From the NCBI GenBank assembly GCA_019112625.1, contig DXIW01000052.1, forward strand, positions 1 through 60,149: a stretch of DNA of 60,149 nucleotides, given 5' to 3'. Below, piece after piece: positions 26,134 through 34,646 of this stretch. Position numbers and translations under genes: made by a program. Positions within the stretch are counted from its first letter, which is position 1, and the number at the start of each line of letters is the position of its first letter. This stretch comes from Candidatus Acutalibacter stercorigallinarum (lineage in GTDB: Bacteria; Bacillota; Clostridia; Oscillospirales; Acutalibacteraceae). The notes beneath the pieces were generated by a model. That model was not told the origin of the DNA and made no database searches. It saw only the letters and a list, made by a program, of their open reading frames with translations.

Positions 26134-27453
26134 TTACTCCTTTAAGGTGACTTCCAGCACCGTGTCCACCGGGTCGGGCAGCACCGGGTCGGGGCCCAGG
26201 TCGGCGAAGGCCAGGCCCGGGTAGTTGCCGCTCATCCAGCTGTGGGAGACAGGCACCTCGGCGCCGGTGGCCAGCATGCGGATGCAGTCGATGTCCTCCC
26301 CCTTCAGGCCCATGAGGGGCAGGGGGCCGATGGAGTTCTCGAACACGTGGTAGTAGAGCTTGTTCCCGCTGCGGGTGATGCGGCCGCAGTCGGGCTTCTC
26401 CATGCCGGCCTTGCCGCAGCCGTAGATGCTCTTGCTGTTCCGTTTCATCCAGGCGCCGATCTCTTTCAAAATCGCCTGGGACTGGGGCGGGATGTTGCCC
26501 TTGGCGTCGGGGCCTACGTTTAAGAGCATGTTGCCCCCCTTGGAGACGCACTCCACCAGCTTTTTGATGAGCATGGGGGCGGGCTTGTAGAACCGGTCGT
26601 ACTCGCAGTAGCCCCAGTTGTTGTTCATGGTGACGCAGGCCTCCCACACCAGGTCGCGACCCTGCTTGTCCTGGATGCCCTGGGGCGGGATGATCTGCTC
26701 GGGGCTGACGAAGTCCCCGTGGTAGGGGGTGGGGTTCCCTTCCCACATGGAGCCGAAGCCCTCACCGCTGACCTCCAGCCGGTTGTCGATGATGACCCCG
26801 GGCTGCAATTCCCGCACCATGGTGACCAGCTCGGTGGCCTTCCACTTCTCGCCCCGCATCACGTTGTACTGGTCCTCGTAGGAGAAGTCGAACCAGAGGA
26901 TGTCGATCTTCCCGTAGTTGGTGCACAGCTCCCGCACCTGGTTGTGCATGTAGGTGAGGTACCGGTCGAAGTCCCGGCCCTCGTTGCCGTAGGCGGGGTC
27001 GTCCCGCATGGGGTGCTGCTTGTCCCCATAGTGGGGGTAGTCGTCGTGGTACCAGTCGATAATGGAGAAGTACAGCCCCACCTTCAGGCCCTCGGCCCGG
27101 ACGGCGTCCACGTACTCCCGCACCAGGTCGCGGCCGCACTTGGTGTTGGTGGACTTGAAGTCGGTGTACTGGCTGTCGAACAGGCAGAAGCCGTCGTGGT
27201 GCTTGGCGGTGAGGACCACGTACTGCATCCCCGCCTCCTTGGCGGCCCTGGCCCAGGCCTTGGGGTCGTAGTCCACGGGGTCAAACTCGTAGAAGTAGCG
27301 CATGTAGTCCTCCTTGGGGATGCGCTCTACGCTGCGCACCCACTCGCCCCGGGCGGGGATGGCGTACAGCCCCCAGTGGATGAACATGCCGAACCGGGCC
27401 TGGGTAAACCAGGCCACACGCTTTTCGTACTCTTCGCGGTTGAATTGGTACAT
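26134..27453 (-). CDS. Cytoplasmic alpha-L-fucosidase, GH29
   Basis: A 439-residue GH29 enzyme that removes alpha-L-fucose from glycans. The catalytic barrel shows FGMFIHWGLY (21-30), KHHDGFCLFDS (84-94) and the nucleophile Asp189 in ILWFDF. The acid/base residue cannot be placed with confidence. There is no signal peptide, so it acts on imported oligosaccharides. The ATG at 27453 has GGAGGAGA upstream. First gene of the operon GH29-cutC-transglutaminase-nitroreductase. Confidence 0.93.
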   Translation of the reverse strand: MYQFNREEYEKRVAWFTQARFGMFIHWGLYAIPARGEWVRSVERIPKEDYMRYFYEFDPVDYDPKAWARAAKEAGMQYVVLTAKHHDGFCLFDSQYTDFKSTNTKCGRDLVREYVDAVRAEGLKVGLYFSIIDWYHDDYPHYGDKQHPMRDDPAYGNEGRDFDRYLTYMHNQVRELCTNYGKIDILWFDFSYEDQYNVMRGEKWKATELVTMVRELQPGVIIDNRLEVSGEGFGSMWEGNPTPYHGDFVSPEQIIPPQGIQDKQGRDLVWEACVTMNNNWGYCEYDRFYKPAPMLIKKLVECVSKGGNMLLNVGPDAKGNIPPQSQAILKEIGAWMKRNSKSIYGCGKAGMEKPDCGRITRSGNKLYYHVFENSIGPLPLMGLKGEDIDCIRMLATGAEVPVSHSWMSGNYPGLAFADLGPDPVLPDPVDTVLEVTLKE

Positions 27454-27504
27454 AGTTTCTCCTCCCTTTTCCGGCCGCCGTTTTTTGGCCGGAGGTTTGG
27501 TTTT

Positions 27505-27533
27505 ACTATAGCACAGCGGCGGGAAGATGGAAA
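27505..27533 (-). promoter_or_regulatory. Promoter of the GH29 operon
   Basis: Minus strand TTTCCA (27528-27533), 17 bp, TATAGT (27505-27510). Confidence 0.6.
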
Positions 27534-27616
27534 GCGGTTTTTCCAAAAATCTCCGGGAAATCACGGCGGTTTTGTTTTCCGCACGAAAATTTTACTGTTC
27601 CGCACCCTCTCCCCGC

Positions 27617-27645
27617 TTGCCAGGCGCCACCCTTTGTGATAGGAT
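27617..27645 (+). promoter_or_regulatory. Promoter of trkAH
   Basis: TTGCCA (27617-27622), 17 bp, TAGGAT (27640-27645). The ~73-nt leader contains an ACGGCAC/GTGCCG hairpin but is too short for a full c-di-AMP (ydaO) riboswitch. Confidence 0.65.
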
Positions 27646-27718
27646 ATACCCTTAGCGGACAACGGCACTACCGTGTGCCGGGAAAATTTCCACAGTGGAA
27701 CCGAGGGAAAATGGGAAC

Positions 27719-29083
27719 ATGAATATCGTGATCGTAGGCGACGGCAAGGTGGGCTCGGCCCTGACCTTGCAGCTGGCCAAAGAGGGACACGACGTGGTGG
27801 TCATCGACAGCAACAAGATGGTGCTCCAAGAGGCCCAGCAGGCTTTGGACATCAACGTGGTGCACGGCAACGGCGCCACCTTAAAGGTACAGAAAATGGC
27901 CAACGTGGACACCAGCGACCTGCTCATCGCGGCCACCTCGGCCGACGAGGTGAACCTGCTGTGCTGCATTCTGGCCCGGAAGCTGGGCTGCAGCCACACC
28001 ATCGCCCGGGTGCGCAACCCGGAGTACTACAGCCAGCTGTTTTTGCTGAAGGACGAGCTGGGCCTGAACATGATGGTAAACCCGGAGCGGGCCACCGCCC
28101 GGGAAATCTTCCGGCTGCTGCAGTTCCCCTCCTTTCTGAAGCGGGACTCCTTCGCCAAGGGGCGGGTGGAGATTGTGGAGCTGGCCCTGCGGCCGGGCAG
28201 CCCCCTTATCGGGGTGCGGCTCTCGGAGCTGCACAAGATCATCAAGCTGAAGGTGCTGGTGTGCGCCGTGGAGCGGGGCAGCCAGGTCTTTATCCCCGAC
28301 GGCAGCTTCCAGCTGGAGGAGGGGGACCGGCTGTCGGTCACCGCCTCCGCCGGGGACCTGGCCCGGCTCATCCGGGGCCTGGGCATCCAGCAGAAGAAGG
28401 TGCGGGACGTGATGATCGTGGGGGGCAGCCGCATCGCCATTTACCTGGCCATGGAGCTGCTGAACACCGGGGTGGACGTGAAGCTCATCGAGATCGACGA
28501 GGAGCGCTGCGAGCTGCTGGCGGACGTGCTGCCCAAGGCCACGGTCATCCACGCCGACGGTTCCAACCGGTACGTGCTGGACAGCGAGGGCCTGGCCCGC
28601 ACCGACGCGGTGGTCACCCTGACGGACATGGACGAGGAGAACCTGATCATCTCCATGTACGCAAACTACCTGGGCACCTGCAAGGTCATCACCAAGATCA
28701 ACCGCACCGACTTTACCGAGGTGCTCTCCGACAAGGGCATCGACTGCGTGGTGAGCCCCAAGGAGCTGTGCTGCAACGACATCGTCCGGTATGTGCGGGC
28801 CATGGGCAACCGGAAGGGCGAGTCGGTCATCACCCTGCACCGCATCGTGGGGGACCGGGTGGAGGCGTTGGAGTTCCGGGCCGGGCGGCAGCTCTCCCAG
28901 CTTGGGAAGCGCCTGGCGGACGTGCGCCTGAAGCCCAACACCCTCATCGCCTGCATCAACCGCCGGGGGAAGATGATCCTCCCCAAGGGCAGCGATTCCA
29001 TCGAGGCCGAGGACTCGGTGATTGTGGTGGCCCTCTCCGACCAGGTCATCGACGACCTGAGCGACATCTTCCTGGAGGAGTAA
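27719..29083 (+). CDS. trkA: Trk potassium uptake regulator TrkA
   Basis: Cytoplasmic gating subunit of the Trk potassium transporter. The 454-residue protein is the double-length form with two RCK units: NAD-binding GDGKVG (7-12), then a second Rossmann start MIVGGSRIAIY near 231, each followed by an RCK-C domain. The ATG at 27719 follows GAGGGAAA. TrkH begins 6 bp after its stop, so the pair forms one operon. Confidence 0.95.
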   Translation: MNIVIVGDGKVGSALTLQLAKEGHDVVVIDSNKMVLQEAQQALDINVVHGNGATLKVQKMANVDTSDLLIAATSADEVNLLCCILARKLGCSHTIARVRNPEYYSQLFLLKDELGLNMMVNPERATAREIFRLLQFPSFLKRDSFAKGRVEIVELALRPGSPLIGVRLSELHKIIKLKVLVCAVERGSQVFIPDGSFQLEEGDRLSVTASAGDLARLIRGLGIQQKKVRDVMIVGGSRIAIYLAMELLNTGVDVKLIEIDEERCELLADVLPKATVIHADGSNRYVLDSEGLARTDAVVTLTDMDEENLIISMYANYLGTCKVITKINRTDFTEVLSDKGIDCVVSPKELCCNDIVRYVRAMGNRKGESVITLHRIVGDRVEALEFRAGRQLSQLGKRLADVRLKPNTLIACINRRGKMILPKGSDSIEAEDSVIVVALSDQVIDDLSDIFLEE

Positions 29084-29089
29084 CGCGCC

Positions 29090-30541
29090 ATGAATTACAA
29101 GATGATCCTCCGGCTGATCTGCTATATTCTGCGGGTGGAGGCGGTGTGCCTGGTCCCGCCCCTGGGCATCTCCCTGTTTTTGGGGGAGAGGGATGCCGCC
29201 TTGGGCGCCGGGCTCACCATCCTGCTGTGCGGGGCCCTGAGCCTGACCACCTGCTTCCTGCCGCCCCGGACGAAAGAGATCTCCCCACGGGAGGGGTTTC
29301 TCAGCGTGGCGCTGTGCTGGGTGGTGGTGTCTTTGGCTGGGGGGCTGCCCTTCTTCTTCAGCGGGGCCATCCCCAACTTCATCGACTGCTTTTTTGAGAC
29401 GGTCTCCGGCTTTACCACCACGGGCTCCAGCATTTTAACGGATGTGGAGGCCATGCCCAAGGGGCTGCTGTACTGGCGCAGCTTTACCCACTGGCTGGGG
29501 GGCATGGGGGTGCTGGTGTTCCTGCTGGCGGTGGTGCCCATGGGCAAGGGGCGCAACTCCCTGCTGCACGTGATGCGGGCCGAGAGCCCCGGCCCCCAGG
29601 TGGACAAGCTGGTGCCCACCCTGCAGAAAAGCGCCAAGATCCTCTATACCATCTATATCGCCATGACCCTCATCCAGATCACCCTGTTGCTGCTGGGTGG
29701 CATGCCCCTGTTCGACTCTCTGACCATCTCCTTCGGCACGGCGGGCACCGGCGGCTTTGCCATCAAGAACGACAGCATGGCAGGGTACAGCACTTACCTG
29801 CAAGCGGTGTGCACCGTATTCATGGCGCTGTTCGGGGTGAATTTCAGCATCTACTACCTGGTGCTCCTGCGGCAGTTCGGCAAGGTGCTGCACAACGAGG
29901 AGCTTTGGCTCTACCTGGGGATCATGGCCGGGGCCACCGCCCTCATCACCTGGGACATCGCCCCCCAGTATAACGGGGACCTGGGCCAGTCGCTGCACCA
30001 CGCGGCCTTCCAGGTGTCCTCCATTATGACCACCACGGGCTTTGCCACCACGGACTTCAACCTGTGGCCCCCCTTCTCCAAGATGATCCTGGTGACGCTG
30101 ATGATCGTGGGGGCCTGCGCCGGGTCCACCGGCGGGGGCATCAAGGCGGCCCGGGTGCTGCTGCTGTTCAAGTCCGGCCGGCGGAGCCTGAAGCGGATCA
30201 TCCGGCCCCGGCAGGTGGCCCAGGTCCACGTGGACGGCCAGCTGGTGGACGAGAGCGTCATCCACAACACCTACAGCTACATGGTGTTCTACAGCATCAC
30301 CGCCATCCTCTCCATGCTGGTGGTGGCACTGGACGAGCAGTCCCTGGAGACCACCATCACCGGGGTGCTCACCTGCCTGAACAACGTGGGCCCCGGCATG
30401 GACATGGTGGGCCCCATGAGCAACTTCGCCCACCTCTCCTGGCTGAGCAAGCTGGTGCTGTCCTTCGACATGCTGCTGGGCCGGCTGGAGATTTTCCCCA
30501 TGCTCCTGCTGTTTATGCCCGGGGCGTGGAAGCGCAGCTGA
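29090..30541 (+). CDS. trkH: Trk potassium transporter membrane subunit TrkH
   Basis: Potassium channel-like membrane subunit, 483 residues with about ten hydrophobic spans. The four selectivity-filter loops can be found: GFTTTGSS, FGTAGTGGF, IMTTTGFAT and CLNNVGPG. Loop four keeps the central glycine. STGGGIK in the intramembrane loop is the usual gate motif. Ends with a terminator 12 bp downstream. Confidence 0.95.
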   Translation: MNYKMILRLICYILRVEAVCLVPPLGISLFLGERDAALGAGLTILLCGALSLTTCFLPPRTKEISPREGFLSVALCWVVVSLAGGLPFFFSGAIPNFIDCFFETVSGFTTTGSSILTDVEAMPKGLLYWRSFTHWLGGMGVLVFLLAVVPMGKGRNSLLHVMRAESPGPQVDKLVPTLQKSAKILYTIYIAMTLIQITLLLLGGMPLFDSLTISFGTAGTGGFAIKNDSMAGYSTYLQAVCTVFMALFGVNFSIYYLVLLRQFGKVLHNEELWLYLGIMAGATALITWDIAPQYNGDLGQSLHHAAFQVSSIMTTTGFATTDFNLWPPFSKMILVTLMIVGACAGSTGGGIKAARVLLLFKSGRRSLKRIIRPRQVAQVHVDGQLVDESVIHNTYSYMVFYSITAILSMLVVALDEQSLETTITGVLTCLNNVGPGMDMVGPMSNFAHLSWLSKLVLSFDMLLGRLEIFPMLLLFMPGAWKRS

Positions 30542-30552
30542 AAAAACGAGAG

Positions 30553-30581
30553 AGCCGTCCCGGATTTGGGGCGGCTTTTTT
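30553..30581 (+). terminator. Terminator of trkAH
   Basis: Stem AGCCGTCCC (30553-30561) with GGGGCGGCT (30568-30576), one G-T wobble, then six Ts. The T-run overlaps the -35 of the next promoter. Confidence 0.85.
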
Positions 30582-30608
30582 GCAATCTTCGTTCCAGACG
30601 TGTAAGAT
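30580..30608 (+). promoter_or_regulatory. Promoter of the second sigma-factor operon
   Basis: TTGCAA (30580-30585), 17 bp, TAAGAT (30603-30608). Housekeeping-type; no ECF-style GAAC/CGTC pair was found. Confidence 0.7.
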
Positions 30609-30662
30609 TGGCCCCCAAAAAGGGAGAGTGTTGGTAGAGGAACAAAAAAGGAGGGATGGGAA

Positions 30663-31220
30663 ATGGACGACCGGGAGATCGTGAAGCTGTTCTGGGCGCG
30701 GTCGCCCCAGGCGGTGGACGCCCTGGACGAGGCCTACGGCCCGGACCTGCGCCGCCTGGCCCAGCGGCTGCTGGACGACCGGCAGGACGCCGAGGAGTGT
30801 GTGAACGACACCTACCTGAGCCTGTGGCAGGGCATCCCCCCGGCGAAGCCGGACCCCCTGCTGCCCTACGCCCTGCGGGTCACCCGAAATTTGTGCTTAA
30901 AGCGCAAACGGTGGAACACCGCGGGGAAGCGCTCCTCCCCCTTCGACGCGGCCTTTGAGGAGCTGGAGGACTGCCTGGGGGACTCGGCCGGGCCCGAGGC
31001 CAGCTTCGACGAGGGGGAGCTGAAGGCCGCCCTGAACAGCTTTGTGCGGGGGCTCTCCCACCGGGACAGGGTGCTGTTTTTAGGGCGGTACTGGTACGGC
31101 TGCTCCCTGAAGGAGCTGGGGGAGCGGCTGTCCATCACCGAAAACAACGGGGCCGTGCGGCTCTCCCGGCTGCGGGAGAAGCTGAAGGCCCACCTGCGGA
31201 AGAAAGGAGTATTGGAATGA
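30663..31220 (+). CDS. ECF-type RNA polymerase sigma factor (second)
   Basis: A 185-residue sigma factor. Region 2 includes LAQRLLDDRQDAEECVNDTYLSLW (~32-55), the typical DAEECVNDTYL motif of this clostridial ECF group. Region 4 is around 125-172 (FVRGLSHRDRVLFLGRYWYG, then SLKELGERLSITENNGAVRL). AAGGAGGGA precedes the ATG. It overlaps the next gene by ATGA. Confidence 0.9.
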   Translation: MDDREIVKLFWARSPQAVDALDEAYGPDLRRLAQRLLDDRQDAEECVNDTYLSLWQGIPPAKPDPLLPYALRVTRNLCLKRKRWNTAGKRSSPFDAAFEELEDCLGDSAGPEASFDEGELKAALNSFVRGLSHRDRVLFLGRYWYGCSLKELGERLSITENNGAVRLSRLREKLKAHLRKKGVLE

Positions 31221-32695
31221 AGGCCGAGGATCTGCTGCAAGCCATGAACGACATCGACACCAAATATGTGGCCGAGGCCCAGCCCTGGACCGCCCCGGTG
31301 AAGAAGCTGCACCACCCGGTGTGGGCCGCGGCTGCCGCCGTGATGCTGTGCCTGGGGCTGGGGGCCGGGGCCGCGGTACTGCTCCACTCCCCGGCGGTAC
31401 AGCCCGGCGCCGAGGGCGGGGTGACCACCGAGCTCTCCTCCAGCCAGGAGGCCGGGGGGGCCCGCGTTACCCTGGAATTCGAGCATCTGGCGGCCGGCGA
31501 GGAGAAGATCGCCCCCTTTGCCGCCACCTATGGTCCCGCCTATGCCGAGGCCAGCGCCGCAGGGGAGGACGGGGGGATCTTTGGTGGGGGCTATTCGGAG
31601 ATATTCCTCACCCGGGAACAGCTGGAGGCCATCTGGCAGGGGGACGCCCTGCCCTGGGATGGGATCGGCCTGGAGAACGTCACCCTGGACGCCACCGCCG
31701 CCTTCCAGGACGGGGAGCTGATCCAGGTGTATATCGAGGCTCCGGACCTCTTTACCATCCAGCTGGTGTCCCGGGCCTATGCGGAAGCCAACGCGGCGGA
31801 TTGGGCCCGGCAGGTGGAGGAGAGCTTCGCCAGCGCCAACAACCAGGTAGACGGCACCCCGGTGGTGGCCGGCTGGTTCCAAGAAACCGCCCTGTATGGG
31901 GATGCCAAGCTCGATGAGACGGTGGCAAAGGCCCTCTTCTCTGTGGACAGCGCCATCGTCACTGTCACCGCCGCTTCCAGTGAGATGGCGTTCCCCACCC
32001 AGGAGGAAGCCCAGGCCTTTGTGGAGCAGGTGGTGGGGCAGAGCTTGAACACAGGCGTTGTGCTGAGCGGGCTTTCCGCGCCGCAGGACGACACGGATAC
32101 TGCGCTGGAGTTTGCCCAGTGGGACGAGGCGGAATATGAGACCTTGTTCCGGGAGTGGGCCGACAGCTACAGGGCCGATGTGATCGAGCCCCAGGTGACA
32201 AAGCCCGACGGCAGTTACCGCACCCAGGACTTGCCCCTGGAGCAGGTAAAAGCCCTGTGGGGCGGGGAGTTCCCCTGGGTCAACGGACACGACAGTTTCC
32301 AAAATCCCCGGGCCTACACCTACCATACGGAAGAGGGGGAGCCCGTGTACGCGGTCATTGAGATCGGCGGCGGGGACGTGGGCTTTACCGTCACCATCCT
32401 TCCCCAGTATCCCCAAGGGGAGTGGGGCGAAGCCCTCACCGCCGTGCTGGCACAGGCTAACGAGGAGGTAAACGGCGTGCCGGTGCTCACCAGCGGCACC
32501 CAGCTTTCCACTGCCGCCTACACAAAGTATGAGGCGCTGTTCCAGCCCCAAAGCAGCGATAGCGTCATCCATGTGGAAGCCCACGCAGGGGACACCCAGT
32601 CCGACTTTACCCCCGAGGAAGCCCAGACCTTCGTGGAGCAGGTGGTGGAGGGGACGCTTACCGGCGGCATCGACCTGGCCGTGCTCCAGCCTTGA
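31217..32695 (+). CDS. Single-pass membrane protein with duplicated ectodomain, candidate anti-sigma partner
   Basis: A 492-residue protein: cytoplasmic N-terminus (1-33, AEDLLQAMNDIDTKYVAEA, a start seen in many clostridial ECF partners), one helix (~34-57), then a large acidic ectodomain. The ectodomain is a duplication: LTREQLEAIWQGDALPW (~131) recurs as LPLEQVKALWGGEFPW (~339), and AFVEQVVGQSLNTG recurs as TFVEQVVEGTLTGG. I do not recognise a catalytic motif. The architecture and coupled translation match the serpin gene at 18043, so a sensing anti-sigma role is inferred. Confidence 0.72.
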   Translation: MKAEDLLQAMNDIDTKYVAEAQPWTAPVKKLHHPVWAAAAAVMLCLGLGAGAAVLLHSPAVQPGAEGGVTTELSSSQEAGGARVTLEFEHLAAGEEKIAPFAATYGPAYAEASAAGEDGGIFGGGYSEIFLTREQLEAIWQGDALPWDGIGLENVTLDATAAFQDGELIQVYIEAPDLFTIQLVSRAYAEANAADWARQVEESFASANNQVDGTPVVAGWFQETALYGDAKLDETVAKALFSVDSAIVTVTAASSEMAFPTQEEAQAFVEQVVGQSLNTGVVLSGLSAPQDDTDTALEFAQWDEAEYETLFREWADSYRADVIEPQVTKPDGSYRTQDLPLEQVKALWGGEFPWVNGHDSFQNPRAYTYHTEEGEPVYAVIEIGGGDVGFTVTILPQYPQGEWGEALTAVLAQANEEVNGVPVLTSGTQLSTAAYTKYEALFQPQSSDSVIHVEAHAGDTQSDFTPEEAQTFVEQVVEGTLTGGIDLAVLQP

Positions 32696-32710
32696 CATGA
32701 TAAAACGCAC

Positions 32711-32746
32711 AAAAGGGAGGCGCTTGTAGCGCCTCCCCTCTTTTTT
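32711..32746. terminator. Bidirectional terminator
   Basis: Perfect 10-bp stem GGGAGGCGCT (32715-32724 with 32728-32737), Ts to the right (32741-32746) and As to the left (32711-32714). Serves the genes on both sides. Confidence 0.9.
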
Positions 32747-32753
32747 GCCCGCG

Positions 32754-33131
32754 TTACGCGTTGCGGGTGATGTACTGGCAGTACACGTAGATGTTCTGGA
32801 TCTTTTTGGCGGTGACGCCGTCGCTGGCCTCCACCTCGGGCTGGGTCTCCGAGGGGGTGATGTGCAGCTTTACGGCGATGGCGTCCTGCCCCACCCGCAT
32901 TTTCCGGATGGGCTTGTAGGCGAAGTCCCGGGGCTCGATGTCCACGAAGTCGTGGAGCACCTGCTCCGTGGCCCGGTCGGTGAAGCAGCGGAGGATGTCC
33001 CCGGCGTCGTACATGTCGATGATGGCCTTGGCTTCCTCGAAGCTCAGGTTGGTGGAGTGGTAGTCCCCCGCGCCGATAACGTACATGGTGCTGTTGTCCA
33101 AAAGCAGCAAGGGTTCTTTCTTTTCCGACAT
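32754..33131 (-). CDS. Conserved hypothetical protein, possible STIV B116-like (DUF1874) relative
   Basis: A 125-residue soluble protein. Its opening strand-turn-helix (LLLLDNSTMYVI, then LSFEEAKAIID) followed by an ATEQVL helix and a GQDAIAVKLHI strand resembles the order of elements in the DUF1874/B116 family. That family includes viral ring nucleases (AcrIII-1). The catalytic His of that family is not present at the matching place (FTDRATEQVL), and the C-terminus differs. The resemblance is by eye and weak. The gene has its own strong promoter and a terminator, so it is an independent unit beside hflX. AAAGGGGG precedes the ATG. Confidence 0.55.
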   Translation of the reverse strand: MSEKKEPLLLLDNSTMYVIGAGDYHSTNLSFEEAKAIIDMYDAGDILRCFTDRATEQVLHDFVDIEPRDFAYKPIRKMRVGQDAIAVKLHITPSETQPEVEASDGVTAKKIQNIYVYCQYITRNA

Positions 33132-33226
33132 GGCATGTGCCCCCTTTGAATAGGATTTGACGGCTGGCTGCACCCACCGCCCGCTTTTGCGGCAATAGAT
33201 ACAGAGTTTTTGCCTTACTAATAACT

Positions 33227-33255
33227 ATTATAGCTATAGTGACAGGTGTTTGCAA
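33227..33255 (-). promoter_or_regulatory. Promoter of the hypothetical gene
   Basis: Minus strand TTGCAA (33250-33255), 17 bp, TATAAT (33227-33232). Close to consensus. Confidence 0.82.
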
Positions 33256-33283
33256 GGGGTCACGCCGTTTGTTAAAAAATAAA

Positions 33284-34549
33284 TTATTGGTGGGGTTCCG
33301 GCTCCCCGCCGGTCTGGTAGTCCTTCACCTGGGCGAAGAGCCGCTGGTCCACCCGGGCGGAGAGCCGCAGGCCCTCGGCCACGTATTCCTCGCTGAGCAC
33401 CGCGCCCTCCTCCCGGAGCCTGGCGGCCAGGCCGCTTTTGGCAAAGGGCAGCAGCAGCTCCACCTGGAAGGTCTTTTCCGGCAAGTTCGCCTCGATGGCC
33501 TCCAGCAGCCGGTCGATGCCCTCCCCCTTCAGGGCGCTGATGCGCACCGCCCCCGGCAGCCGGATGGCCAGCTCCGGGTCGGTGACGGCGTCCCACTTGT
33601 TCAGCACCGGGATGACCGGGTGCCCCGCGGCCCCCAGCTCCTCCAGCAGGTCCTGGGTGACCCGCAGGTGCTCCCCGGCCTCGGGGCTGGAGGCGTCGCA
33701 GATATTCAGCAGGATGTCGGCGGTGGCGGCCTGCTCCAACGTGGACTTGAAGGCCTCCACCAGGTGGTGGGGCAGGCGGCGGATGAGGCCCACCGTGTCG
33801 ATGAGCATGACGGTCTTGCCGCAGGGCAGCTTCAAGGCCCGGGCTGTGGGGTCCAGGGTGGCGAAGAGCTTGTCCTCCGCCAGCACCCCGGCCTGGGTGA
33901 GCTGGTTCATCAGGGTACTTTTCCCGGCGTTGGTGTAGCCCACCAGGGCCACGGTGACGGTGCCGGCCTTCTGCCTGCGGCGCTGGATGAGCTCCCGGCC
34001 GGCCTCCACCTCCTCCAGCTGTGCCTTCAGCCCGCTGATGCGCCGCCGGATGTGGCGGCGGTCGGTCTCCAGCTTGGTCTCGCCGGGGCCCCGGGTGCCG
34101 ATGCCGCCCCCCAGCCGGGACAGTGCCGTGCCCTTGCCCCCCAGCCGGGGCAGCAGGTACCGCAGCTGGGCCAGCTCTACCTGGAGCTTGCCCTCCCGGC
34201 TGCGGGCCCGCTGGGCGAAGATGTCCAGGATCAGGGTGGTGCGGTCGATGACCCGCACCCCGAAGAGCTCCTCCAGGTTCCGGATCTGGGTGGGGGACAG
34301 CTCCCGGTCGAAGATGGCCAGGTCCAGCTCCTCCCGCTTTACCAGGTCCGCGGCCTCCTCCGCCATGCCGGAGCCCAGGCAGGTGGCGGTGTCCGGGGCC
34401 GGGCGCTTCTGGGTGAGGAAGAAGGCGGGCTCCGCGCCGGCGGTGCGGGTTAGCTCCGCCAATTCGTCCAGGGAGGCCTGGGCGTCGTATTCCCCGGTGT
34501 CCAGGGCCACCAGCAGGGCCTGTTCCGGGCGGGTCTCGTTTTCAAACAA
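33284..34549 (-). CDS. hflX: Ribosome-associated GTPase HflX
   Basis: GTPase that splits stalled 70S ribosomes. The protein (~421 residues) has the HflX N-terminal domain, a coiled linker with the glycine-rich LGGGIGTRGPGETKLETD signature, and the G domain with GYTNAGKST and NKWD. The start is taken as TTG at 34549 because GGAGGGGAG lies 6 nt upstream; an in-frame GTG at 34567 would place this sequence inside the gene. Its promoter overlaps the terminator of the phage-derived block upstream. Confidence 0.92.
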   Translation of the reverse strand: MFENETRPEQALLVALDTGEYDAQASLDELAELTRTAGAEPAFFLTQKRPAPDTATCLGSGMAEEAADLVKREELDLAIFDRELSPTQIRNLEELFGVRVIDRTTLILDIFAQRARSREGKLQVELAQLRYLLPRLGGKGTALSRLGGGIGTRGPGETKLETDRRHIRRRISGLKAQLEEVEAGRELIQRRRQKAGTVTVALVGYTNAGKSTLMNQLTQAGVLAEDKLFATLDPTARALKLPCGKTVMLIDTVGLIRRLPHHLVEAFKSTLEQAATADILLNICDASSPEAGEHLRVTQDLLEELGAAGHPVIPVLNKWDAVTDPELAIRLPGAVRISALKGEGIDRLLEAIEANLPEKTFQVELLLPFAKSGLAARLREEGAVLSEEYVAEGLRLSARVDQRLFAQVKDYQTGGEPEPHQ

Positions 34550-34581
34550 GGGTATCTCCCCTCCCACAAAAAGATACCCCC

Positions 34582-34610
34582 ATTATAGCAGAGAAAGGGG
34601 CGGGATGCAA
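34582..34610 (-). promoter_or_regulatory. Promoter of hflX
   Basis: Minus strand TTGCAT (34605-34610), 17 bp, TATAAT (34582-34587). The -35 lies in one arm of the preceding terminator. Confidence 0.8.
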
Positions 34611-34633
34611 AATCTTCTTTCGCATCCCGCCCC
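34597..34633 (-). terminator. Terminator closing the phage-derived block
   Basis: Perfect 12-bp stem GGGGCGGGATGC (34597-34608) with its complement (34622-34633); short T-rich tail (TTTCTC) on the minus strand. Confidence 0.75.
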
Positions 34634-34646
34634 GTTTTTCCGGCGG

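Noticed and set aside
27646-27718. c-di-AMP riboswitch before trkA
   Set aside because: The leader is only about 73 nt, too short for the ydaO-type fold, and the conserved core was not recognised.
32754-33131. Firm assignment as an anti-CRISPR ring nuclease
   Set aside because: The resemblance is limited to the order of secondary structure and one short motif region, and the catalytic histidine is missing. Kept only as a hypothesis.
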